Shown here: piece by piece, positions 1 through 5,277 of the stretch | Layout: each line of letters starts with the position of its first letter | Numbering within the stretch: position 1 is the stretch's first letter | Assembly: GCA_016206585.1 (NCBI GenBank) | Contig: JACQRE010000086.1 | Location: 1 to 5,288 of the forward strand | Reading direction: 5' to 3' | Source of the DNA: Candidatus Omnitrophota bacterium | GTDB taxonomy: Bacteria; Omnitrophota; Gorgyraeia; Aquiviventales; Aquiviventaceae | Length of the DNA stretch: 5,288 nt | Made by a program: the position numbers and the translations under genes | Notes under the pieces: model-generated | Database searches by the model: none | Seen by the model: only the letters and a program-made list of their open reading frames with translations | Told to the model about the DNA's origin: nothing

Positions 1-189
1 GTCCTCGGGATGGTACAATGACCACAACGCTGGCTCCCGTTCCCACGGCGGTAGGGTCAGCCACGTTCTAAACGAGTGCACGAAGGGGAGCCATTTTTCA
101 CCAAAATGAGTGCTAGACGAACTCAAAGATCGCTGTAAACGTTCTTTCTTTTAACCAGTTCGGGGAGCTTCCTTCTTGCTTGTTTGTGT

Positions 190-227
190 CTGAACGAACC
201 TAACCGATAGGCAAGTTCGTCGCTCAG
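190..227 (+). other. Bulged hairpin upstream of the cupin gene
   Basis: Three short stems stack around one loop. CTGA (190-193) pairs with TCAG (224-227), ACGAA (194-198) pairs with TTCGT (216-220), and CCTA (199-202) pairs with TAGG (208-211) around the loop ACCGA. Bulges are 212-215 and 221-223. No T-run follows, so it is not a typical intrinsic terminator. It lies upstream of the proposed promoter, so it may instead be a symmetric DNA-binding site, the end of an upstream transcript, or chance. Confidence 0.25.
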
Positions 228-253
228 ACCCGTCACTCCTTCACTCCCGTGTC

Positions 254-284
254 TTGCGTCCTTCTTCGACCGCTATGATAGAAT
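254..284 (+). promoter_or_regulatory. Possible sigma70-type promoter for the cupin gene
   Basis: TTGCGT (254-259) resembles a -35 box. It is followed by overlapping -10-like hexamers TATGAT (274-279, 14-bp spacing) and TAGAAT (279-284, 19-bp spacing). Neither spacing is ideal. Being in the AT-richer stretch about 60-70 bp upstream of the cupin start is reasonable. An extended or alternative sigma promoter is equally possible. Confidence 0.3.
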
Positions 285-329
285 GTCTTGGGGTAGGAGG
301 AGCGGGAGCCGCCACCGAAGAGTAGAGAG

Positions 330-336
330 AGGAGGG
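330..336 (+). promoter_or_regulatory. Strong Shine-Dalgarno site of the cupin gene
   Basis: AGGAGGG is a near-perfect anti-16S match and ends 7 bases before the ATG at 344. It fixes that ATG as the start and predicts efficient translation. It is much the clearest ribosome binding site in the window. Confidence 0.85.
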
Positions 337-343
337 TAAAGGT

Positions 344-724
344 ATGGCGAAGATTGAGTCGAGAAACTTTAAGAATCCGGATGAGGTGAGGACGTTTACC
401 AAGGGCAAAGTGGAGCTGGTCAAGTTGGGCGATGCCACGATTGGCCGCGCGACGTTTGAGCCAGCATGGCGCTGGTCCACCTGTGTCAAGCCGCTGGCCA
501 ACACCAAAAGCTGCGAGGCCGCGCACCTCGGGTACCAGGTTTCTGGCACCATGCGAATTCGCATGGATGATGGGACCGAAGTCGAATGCAAGGCAGGAGA
601 CGTCGTGCGCGTGCCATCAGGTCATGACGCGTGGGTCGTGGGCAATGAACCTGTTGTGATTGTGGATTTCCAAGGCATGCCCAATTACGCGAAAGAGGCT
701 GCGACGCAAGCTGCGCGCTCCTGA
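344..724 (+). CDS. Small single-domain cupin protein
   Basis: This 126-aa protein has no signal peptide or membrane segment, so it is probably a cytoplasmic single-domain beta-barrel cupin. A W-R-W-S segment (42-45) and a C-x3-H-x-G-Y-x2-S-G block (57-68) cover motif 1. The block G85-D-V-V-R-V-P91-S-G93-H94-D-A-W97 through N101 is cupin motif 2. The canonical motif-1 metal ligands His-x-His are absent. His61 sits where the usual Glu would be, and His94 directly follows the glycine instead of standing three residues after it. Cys47, Cys57 and Cys82 are also present. Any metal site is therefore non-standard. Members of this W-R-W-S / G-H-D-A-W type are small proteins of unknown function; sensing or binding a small ligand is a guess. 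The gene has its own strong ribosome binding site and is followed by a terminator-like hairpin, so it is probably monocistronic. Confidence 0.88.
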   Translation: MAKIESRNFKNPDEVRTFTKGKVELVKLGDATIGRATFEPAWRWSTCVKPLANTKSCEAAHLGYQVSGTMRIRMDDGTEVECKAGDVVRVPSGHDAWVVGNEPVVIVDFQGMPNYAKEAATQAARS

Positions 725-835
725 AGAGCATCGAGTCTCAAGCCGACGTCGAGGTGGAGAGCGCTGAGGTCCTCACGTCCTCGCGTGGTGTCCCCAAGCA
801 GGTTCAGTGTGACTCTCCACCGGGGAGCCCTATTC

Positions 836-869
836 AAACGGCGCCATCAGCTTCGTGGTGGCGCCGTTT
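836..869 (+). terminator. Intrinsic terminator-like hairpin after the cupin gene
   Basis: AAACGGCGCCA (836-846) is exactly complementary to TGGCGCCGTTT (859-869). Three further pairs, one of them G-U, reduce the loop to six bases (850-855). The flanking AAA and TTT give it a bidirectional look, but the T-run is only three bases, so termination may be partial. It lies 111 bases after the cupin stop and 15 bases before the hydrolase ATG. It would therefore separate the two genes. Confidence 0.6.
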
Positions 870-884
870 CGTGATCATGGTCGT

Positions 885-1862
885 ATGACCCCATCGTTTC
901 GACCGGCCTGGTGGTGTCGCGGGCCGCACGCGCAGACCCTGTGGGGAGCCCTACTCCGTCCGACCCCGCAGGTGCCGCTGCGTCGGGAGCGATGGGAGAC
1001 GCCGGATGGGGACTTCTTGGACATCGATCGAGTCGAGGGGGCATCTCGCGCTCCGGTGTTGGTGGTGCTGCATGGGCTCGAGGGCTCCTCGCGATCGAAG
1101 CCGGTCCTGGGGTTGATGGCGGCGGCCTACCGCGCCGGATGGGAGGCGGTGGGGATCAACTTCCGCTCCTGCAGCGGCGAGTCCAACCGGCTGCGGCGCG
1201 CCTATCACGGGGGCGACAGCACTGAGCTTGGGTGGGTGCTCGACCGGGTGATCGCGCAGCATCCCGCGCGGTCCGTGGGCTGTGTCGGCGTGTCGCTCGG
1301 AGGGAATGTCGTGCTGAAATATCTTGGCGAGCGCGGGGCGCGCGTGCCGCCGCACGTGCGCGCGGCCGGCGCGATCTCCACCCCCTTTGATTTGGGTGTT
1401 GCGGTGCGGTATATGGAGCGCGCCGCGAGCCGGCTCTACATGCGCAACCTGGTGCGGAGCCTCAAACAGAAGACGTTGGCGAAGTTGGCGCGGTATCCGG
1501 ACCTAGTGGACCCCGCGCGTCTGCGCGCGGTGCGGACCCTGGCGGAATTCGATCACCTCGTCACCGGCCCGATCCATGGGTTCCCGGACGGTCAGGCGTA
1601 TTGGGACTCCTCCAGCTCCGCCAGTCATCTGGGCGCGATCCGGCGGCCCGCCCTCCTCATTAACGCCGAAGACGATCCCTTCTTTCCGGCCGGCGCCTTG
1701 CCCACACGCGCGGTGTCGGGCAACCCGGCGTTGCGGGCGGAGTTCGTCCCAGGCGGAGGCCATGCGGGATTCCTTGCCGGCGTGTGGCCGGGACGACCGG
1801 TGCCATGGGCCGAGCACCGGACGATGGCCTTCCTGCAACGCCACCTCACCCCCGCCACCTAA
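885..1862 (+). CDS. YheT-family alpha/beta hydrolase
   Basis: This 325-aa protein is a predicted carboxylesterase-like hydrolase of the YheT (ABHD1/2/3-related) family. The N-terminal F-R-P-A-W-W-C-R-G-P-H-A-Q-T segment (5-18) is the family signature. H63-G64 in V-L-H-G-L-E-G forms the oxyanion loop. Ser137 in G-V-S-L-G-G-N is the nucleophile, Asp264 in A-E-D-D-P-F-F-P the likely acid, and His293 in G-G-G-H-A-G-F the base. The length is normal for the family and all catalytic elements are present. GTG codons at 855 and 858 would extend the frame, but they lie inside the terminator-like hairpin, and family homology begins at the ATG at 885. No strong Shine-Dalgarno precedes that ATG. Physiological substrates of bacterial YheT proteins are poorly known; short-chain or lipid esters are plausible. 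The TAA stop is also the left flanking repeat of the inserted element downstream. Confidence 0.9.
   Translation: MTPSFRPAWWCRGPHAQTLWGALLRPTPQVPLRRERWETPDGDFLDIDRVEGASRAPVLVVLHGLEGSSRSKPVLGLMAAAYRAGWEAVGINFRSCSGESNRLRRAYHGGDSTELGWVLDRVIAQHPARSVGCVGVSLGGNVVLKYLGERGARVPPHVRAAGAISTPFDLGVAVRYMERAASRLYMRNLVRSLKQKTLAKLARYPDLVDPARLRAVRTLAEFDHLVTGPIHGFPDGQAYWDSSSSASHLGAIRRPALLINAEDDPFFPAGALPTRAVSGNPALRAEFVPGGGHAGFLAGVWPGRPVPWAEHRTMAFLQRHLTPAT
1860..1862. repeat. Left target-site duplication (TAA)
   Basis: TAA directly precedes the left inverted repeat and recurs directly after the right one at 2148-2150. It doubles as the hydrolase stop codon. Three bases alone would be weak evidence; they are meaningful because they abut the ends of the perfect inverted repeats. 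The duplication could be read as CTAAG if the element ends are drawn differently. Confidence 0.5.
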
Positions 1863-1893
1863 GAGCACCTAACACAATGCCCACAGGGCCGCG
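1863..1893 (+). repeat. Left terminal inverted repeat
   Basis: It pairs with 2117-2147 at 29 of 31 positions. The outer 19 bases are perfect, 1883-1888 and 1890-1893 are also matched, and the mismatches are at 1882 and 1889. The heptamer CACCTAA inside it (1866-1872) also occurs just outside the element at 1856-1862. Confidence 0.8.
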
Positions 1894-1933
1894 CTGGGCC
1901 CAGCCGCAAGCCGCGCCAGGCGCGAGGAGCGTG

Positions 1934-1953
1934 GCGTACTCCCTGGAGTACGC
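1934..1953. repeat. Palindrome in the left half of the element
   Basis: GCGTACTCC (1934-1942) and GGAGTACGC (1945-1953) are perfect inverted copies around the two-base centre CT. In RNA this gives a strong hairpin with a slightly opened loop. It mirrors the palindrome at 2057-2072. Confidence 0.7.
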
Positions 1954-2056
1954 GAGCGACGAGCAACGCCGCGCGGCGCCGCGGATCGGCCCAGCCTCTT
2001 GTCACACTGTGGGTTGCGGCGGCAGCCGGCCATCGGCGGCGTCTCTCCTCCTCGCA

Positions 2057-2072
2057 GTACCACCGGGGGTAC
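2057..2072. repeat. Palindrome in the right half of the element
   Basis: GTACC (2057-2061) pairs with GGTAC (2068-2072), and two further C-G pairs form inside one mismatch. Its reverse complement matches the core of the left palindrome (1936-1951) at 12 of 16 positions. The two sites lie almost symmetrically about the element centre, so they appear to be diverged arms of one large inverted repeat. Confidence 0.55.
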
Positions 2073-2116
2073 AGCTTCGTCGTCGTTCCTTGCCGCTGGC
2101 CGGCTGGCGCTCGCAA

Positions 2117-2147
2117 CGCGACCCTGTCGGCATTGTGTTAGGTGCTC
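2117..2147 (-). repeat. Right terminal inverted repeat
   Basis: It is the inverted partner of 1863-1893, with the outer 19 bases (2129-2147) perfect. TAA follows directly. Confidence 0.8.
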
Positions 2148-2150
2148 TAA
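2148..2150. repeat. Right target-site duplication (TAA)
   Basis: This is the second copy of the three bases found at 1860-1862. Removing the element and one copy would leave CACCTAAGCACC at the join, preserving the hydrolase stop codon. Confidence 0.5.
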
Positions 2151-2260
2151 GCACCGCCGTAGTCGCTCGCCCGCCCTACGCCGCGCCCCTCGTATCCCCC
2201 CGCGGCTTCTGTTATCATGAAGGCGGAACACATTCTGCAGGCAGGGCCGGGAGTGTTGTG
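2151..2260 (+). promoter_or_regulatory. Leader of the ThDP enzyme / aldehyde dehydrogenase operon
   Basis: This 110-bp stretch between the inserted element and the start codon must hold the operon promoter unless the element supplies one. The only -10-like hexamer seen is TATCAT (2213-2218), one mismatch from consensus and 42 bases before the ATG. The position 17 bases upstream (TCGTAT) is a poor -35 match, so an activator or another sigma factor may be needed. GGGAG (2249-2253), seven bases before the ATG at 2261, is the ribosome binding site. No riboswitch was recognised. Confidence 0.35.
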
Positions 2261-3904
2261 ATGACCGTCGCCGAGCTGTTCGTGAAGTGTTTGGAGAACG
2301 AGGGGGTCCGCTACGTCTTCGGCCTCCCCGGCGAAGAGACCGAGGACCTGCTCTTTGCGCTGGAGCGGTCCTCGATCCGGTTCATCCCCACGCGGCACGA
2401 GCAGGGTGCCGCCTTCATGGCCGATGTGTGGGGCCGGCTCAGCGGGCGGGCGGGGGTGTGCCTGGCGACCCTAGGCCCCGGGGCGACCAACCTCATCACC
2501 GGTGTGGCGGACGCCAACCTCGACAAGAGCCCGGTCGTGGCCATCACCGGGCAAACGACCTTAAGCCGGCTGCACAAGGAGAGCCACCAGAAGCTGGATG
2601 TCGTCAGGCTGTTCCGGCCGATCACGAAGTGGAACACCTCGATCGCCAGCCCCGACGTGGTCTGCGAGGTGGTCCGCAAGGCGTTCAAGATCGCGGAGAG
2701 CGAGAAGCCGGGGGCCACGCACGTCGAGCTGCCGGAGGATGTCGCCCAGCTGGCGGCGGATGGGCAGCCGCTCACGACGGTCCGCGTGCGCCGGCCGGAC
2801 CCCGACCAGCACGCCCTGCGCGAGGCGGTGGCCCTCCTGAAGCGGGCCAAGAAGCCGCTCGTCCTGGCGGGCAACGGGGCCGTCCGCAAGGACTCCTCCG
2901 ACCATCTGCGCGAGCTGGTCGGCCGGTGCCACATGCCGATCGTCCACACCTTCATGGGGCAGGGCGCCGTCTCCGATGACAGCCCGGAGTCGCTGCACAC
3001 CATCGGCCTGGGGTTCCGCGACCTCGTGATGGACGCGGTGGACGCGGCGGACGTGGTGGTGACCGTCGGCTATGACGTCGCGGAGTACGCGCCCTCGGCC
3101 TGGAACCCGGCGCGGAGCAAGGCGATCATCCACATCGATTTCACGCCGGCCGAGGTCGATGCGTACTACCAGCCGGCGGTGGAGATCGTGGCGGATGTTC
3201 CGGCGAGCCTGCGGGAGCTCAACCGGCTGATGGCCGAATCCGCCTGCCCGGTGGATGCCGGCTGGTACGTGGCGGTTCGGGACCGCATCCGCACCGACAT
3301 CAAGCGCTACGACCTATCGGACGGCCAGCCGTTCACCGTGCCCGGCGTGCTCAACGTCCTGCGCGCCGTCATGGCGGATGAGGACCTGCTCATCAGCGAC
3401 GTGGGCAGCCACAAGCTGTGGATCGCGCGCAACTTCCCGACCCGCTGCCCCAACGGCTGCCTGATCTCGAACGGATTGGCGAGCATGGGCCTCGCCCTCC
3501 CCGGCGGCATCGCGGCCGCGCTGCACGACCCCGGCCGGCGGATCGTGGCCGCGATGGGAGACGGCGGCTTCCTCATGAACTCCCAGGAGCTGGAGACGGC
3601 GAAGCGGCTCGGCGCGGCGTTCACCGTGCTGATCTTCAACGACAACGACTACGGCCTCATCAGCTGGAAGCAGTCCATGCACCGCGGCCGCTCGACGGGC
3701 ACGCAGCTCACCAATCCCGACTTCATCAAGTACGCGGAGAGCTTCGGGATTCCGGGCCGCCGCCCGACGACGCTCGCCCAGCTGCGCCGGGACCTGGCGG
3801 AGGCGCTGGCCTCGAAGACGCTCTCGGTCATCGAAATCCCCATCGATCAGCGCGTCAACGCGCAGGTGATCGACCAACTCGTCGGGGGGGCGCAGACGCG
3901 CTGA
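2261..3904 (+). CDS. ThDP-dependent 2-oxo acid decarboxylase, acetolactate synthase-like
   Basis: This 547-aa cytosolic enzyme has the three-domain layout of the acetolactate synthase / pyruvate decarboxylase superfamily. The N-terminal pyrimidine-binding domain (about 1-165) carries G-L-P-G-E (21-25), catalytic Glu47 in R-H-E-Q-G-A, and L-G-P-G-A-T-N (71-77). The central domain (about 185-325) includes A-G-N-G-A (203-207). The C-terminal pyrophosphate-binding domain (about 360-530) has G433-D434-G435 and N460-D461, the Mg/ThDP motif. The frame is open back to 1784, but 1784-2260 crosses the hydrolase end and the inserted element. The ATG at 2261 has a ribosome binding site and matches the usual N-terminus. 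The aldehyde dehydrogenase gene starts five bases after its stop. Such proteins are often annotated IlvB/AlsS, yet no small IlvN/IlvH-type subunit gene follows. The partner instead suggests decarboxylation to an aldehyde, and the pairing and length resemble cyanobacterial 2-oxoglutarate decarboxylase. Catabolic acetolactate synthase or an aromatic 2-oxo acid decarboxylase remain alternatives. The superfamily is certain; the substrate is inferred. Confidence 0.9.
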   Translation: MTVAELFVKCLENEGVRYVFGLPGEETEDLLFALERSSIRFIPTRHEQGAAFMADVWGRLSGRAGVCLATLGPGATNLITGVADANLDKSPVVAITGQTTLSRLHKESHQKLDVVRLFRPITKWNTSIASPDVVCEVVRKAFKIAESEKPGATHVELPEDVAQLAADGQPLTTVRVRRPDPDQHALREAVALLKRAKKPLVLAGNGAVRKDSSDHLRELVGRCHMPIVHTFMGQGAVSDDSPESLHTIGLGFRDLVMDAVDAADVVVTVGYDVAEYAPSAWNPARSKAIIHIDFTPAEVDAYYQPAVEIVADVPASLRELNRLMAESACPVDAGWYVAVRDRIRTDIKRYDLSDGQPFTVPGVLNVLRAVMADEDLLISDVGSHKLWIARNFPTRCPNGCLISNGLASMGLALPGGIAAALHDPGRRIVAAMGDGGFLMNSQELETAKRLGAAFTVLIFNDNDYGLISWKQSMHRGRSTGTQLTNPDFIKYAESFGIPGRRPTTLAQLRRDLAEALASKTLSVIEIPIDQRVNAQVIDQLVGGAQTR

Positions 3905-3909
3905 CCGCC

Positions 3910-5277
3910 ATGCCCATCACCGCCGTCAACCCGGCCACCGGCGAGGTGATCCGGTCCTATCCCGAGCTGTCCGCCCGCGAGCTGCAGGAGCGGCTCGAGC
4001 GGGCTGACCGCGCGTTCGCCGGCTGGCGGCGCACACCGTGTCGCCAGCGGGCCGGCCTCATGCGGGCGGCGGCCAACAGCCTTCGCGCGCGCCGCGAGGA
4101 CCACGCGGTCCTGATGGCGCACGAGATGGGCAAGCCGGTGGCCCAGGGCCGTGCGGAAGTGGACAAGTGCGCGTGGCTGTGCGACTACTACGCGGAGCAC
4201 GCCGAGCGTTTCCTGACCCCGGAACCGATCGCCACCGATGCGGCGAAGAGCTACGTGGCGTTCGAACCCCTCGGGGTCGTCCTGGCGGTCATGCCGTGGA
4301 ACTTCCCGTTTTGGCAGGTGTTCCGGGCGGCCGTTCCCGCCCTGCTGGCGGGCAACGCGGTCCTCCTCAAGCATGCGGCGAACGTCCCGGCTTGCGCGCT
4401 CGCCATCGAGGAGGGGTTCCGCGCCGCCGGCCTGCCCGACGGGTTGTTCCAAACGCTGCTGGTCGGCGCAGCACGGGTGGCCAGTCTCATCGAGCACCCC
4501 CGCATCCATGCGGTCACCTTGACGGGAAGCACCCCGGCGGGCCAGGCCGTGGCCTCGAAGGCCGGCGCGATGCTCAAGAAGACGGTGCTGGAGCTGGGCG
4601 GCAGCGATCCGTACCTCATCTTAGAGGACGCCGACCTGGAACCCGCGGTCGAAGCGTGCGTCGCGTCGCGGCTGATCAACAGCGGGCAGAGCTGCATCGC
4701 CGCCAAGCGGTTCATCGTCGCCGGGTCGATCCGCGGCCGTTTCGAGGTGCTCTTTGTGGAGCGGATGCGCGCGCAGACGATGGGTGACCCGCTCCGGGAG
4801 GACGTCACCGTCGGCCCATTGGCCCGGCACGATCTGCGGGACAGCCTCCATGCGCAGGTGACGAAGAGCCTCGCCCAGGGCGCGCGGCTGCTCTTGGGCG
4901 GGACGATCCCCTCGTCGAAGGGCGCCTTCTACCCCCCCACGGTCCTGACCGATGTGCGCAAGGGCATGACCGCGTTTGACGAGGAGACGTTCGGGCCGGT
5001 GGCGGCCATCATCGGCGCAGCCGACGAGGCGCAGGCGATCCAGGCCGCCAACGATTCCCCCTTCGGGTTGGGGGCGGCGGTCTTCACGAAGGACCGCGCG
5101 CGCGGCGAGCGGATCGCCGCGGCACAGCTCGAAGCGGGCTGCTGTTTTGTGAACGCGCCGGTCCGCTCGGATCCGCGGCTCCCGTTCGGCGGCATCAAGC
5201 AGTCCGGCTACGGCCGGGAGCTGTCGAGCTTCGGCATCCGCGAGTTCGTCAACATCAAGACCGTCTACGTCGCGTAG
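3910..5277 (+). CDS. NAD(P)-dependent aldehyde dehydrogenase, probable succinate-semialdehyde dehydrogenase
   Basis: This 455-aa cytosolic enzyme oxidises an aldehyde to a carboxylate with NAD(P)+. The N-terminus I-T-A-V-N-P-A-T-G-E (3-12) is typical of the group and supports the ATG at 3910. Cofactor and active-site elements appear in order: P-W-N-F-P with Asn131, L-K-H-A with Lys154, G-S-T-P-A-G (206-211), Glu228 in L-E-L-G-G, nucleophile Cys262 in S-G-Q-S-C, E-E-T-F-G-P (358-363), and S-D-P-R-L-P-F-G-G-I-K (420-430). The L-K-H-A form and the S-D-P-R-L-P-F-G-G end are characteristic of the short Sad (YneI)/GabD-like succinate-semialdehyde dehydrogenases of about 455-460 aa, rather than the ~480-aa GabD form. 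No clear Shine-Dalgarno lies at the right distance, and the previous stop is five bases away, so translation is probably coupled to the upstream gene. It likely consumes the aldehyde made by that enzyme. Another aliphatic semialdehyde is possible. No terminator is visible in the 11 bases left. Confidence 0.92.
   Translation: MPITAVNPATGEVIRSYPELSARELQERLERADRAFAGWRRTPCRQRAGLMRAAANSLRARREDHAVLMAHEMGKPVAQGRAEVDKCAWLCDYYAEHAERFLTPEPIATDAAKSYVAFEPLGVVLAVMPWNFPFWQVFRAAVPALLAGNAVLLKHAANVPACALAIEEGFRAAGLPDGLFQTLLVGAARVASLIEHPRIHAVTLTGSTPAGQAVASKAGAMLKKTVLELGGSDPYLILEDADLEPAVEACVASRLINSGQSCIAAKRFIVAGSIRGRFEVLFVERMRAQTMGDPLREDVTVGPLARHDLRDSLHAQVTKSLAQGARLLLGGTIPSSKGAFYPPTVLTDVRKGMTAFDEETFGPVAAIIGAADEAQAIQAANDSPFGLGAAVFTKDRARGERIAAAQLEAGCCFVNAPVRSDPRLPFGGIKQSGYGRELSSFGIREFVNIKTVYVA

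Larger units (their letters stand above)
1..343. other. Non-coding upstream region of the cupin gene
   Basis: No convincing gene lies in this stretch. Two + frames are open from the window edge: one to a TGA at 107-109 (35 codons) and one to a TAA at 69-71. Either could be the tail of an upstream gene, but neither peptide is recognisable. The region looks less GC-rich than the rest of the window and has pyrimidine-rich patches (about 140-150 and 170-190). It contains a bulged hairpin at 190-227, a possible promoter near 254-284, and four copies of GTTCG/CGAAC between 119 and 219. No tRNA or rRNA signature was seen. Confidence 0.6.
1863..2147. mobile_element. MITE-like element, 285 bp, with terminal inverted repeats
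   Basis: The ends carry GAGCACCTAACACAATGCC (1863-1881) and its exact reverse complement (2129-2147). With two mismatches the repeats extend to 31 bp. The direct repeat TAA flanks both ends. No transposase or other plausible protein is encoded, so this is best read as a non-autonomous miniature inverted-repeat element moved by a transposase from elsewhere. The interior is roughly palindromic: each half carries a GTAC...GTAC hairpin at mirrored positions, and the short palindrome CACACTGTG (2003-2011) sits near the centre. The whole could fold into one long branched hairpin. Ends beginning GAG and a TAA duplication recall IS5-family relatives that duplicate three bases (TNA), but I could not confirm a parent. 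Sitting between the hydrolase and the ThDP enzyme, it may terminate transcription from the former. A chromosomal palindromic repeat that does not transpose is the alternative. Confidence 0.68.

Noticed and set aside
1..110. C-terminal end of an upstream gene at the window edge
   Set aside because: Two short open frames exist, but neither peptide is recognisable and composition does not favour coding, so it was left uncalled.
1860..2150. CRISPR array or tandem repeat in the hydrolase-ThDP gap
   Set aside because: The repeats are inverted and occur once on each side; there are no regularly spaced direct repeats.
1869..2231. Antisense frames inside the inverted-repeat element as a possible transposase
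   Set aside because: They are short, Arg-rich, without a DDE or HUH motif, and run across the palindromic arms. No transposase is present.
1784..2260. A 159-codon N-terminal extension of the ThDP enzyme
   Set aside because: It overlaps the hydrolase end in another frame and runs through the inverted-repeat element. The residues are low-complexity GC-driven sequence, and family homology plus the ribosome binding site start at 2261.
2311..3003. Long antisense frame (230 codons) within the ThDP enzyme gene
   Set aside because: It is a typical shadow frame of GC-rich coding DNA with no recognisable domain, and lies opposite a clearly functional gene.
2261..3904. Calling the ThDP enzyme ilvB (branched-chain amino acid synthesis)
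   Set aside because: No ilvN/ilvH small subunit or ilvC follows. The coupled semialdehyde dehydrogenase points to a decarboxylation-oxidation route, so no gene symbol was assigned.
3418..3909. A 164-codon N-terminal extension of the aldehyde dehydrogenase
   Set aside because: It is an out-of-frame reading of the ThDP enzyme gene, rich in Arg/Pro/Gly. The true dehydrogenase N-terminus is at the ATG at 3910.
3847..4509. Antisense frame of 220 codons across the gene junction
   Set aside because: It is Arg/Gly/Ala-rich shadow sequence spanning the end of one conserved gene and the start of another, with no domain.
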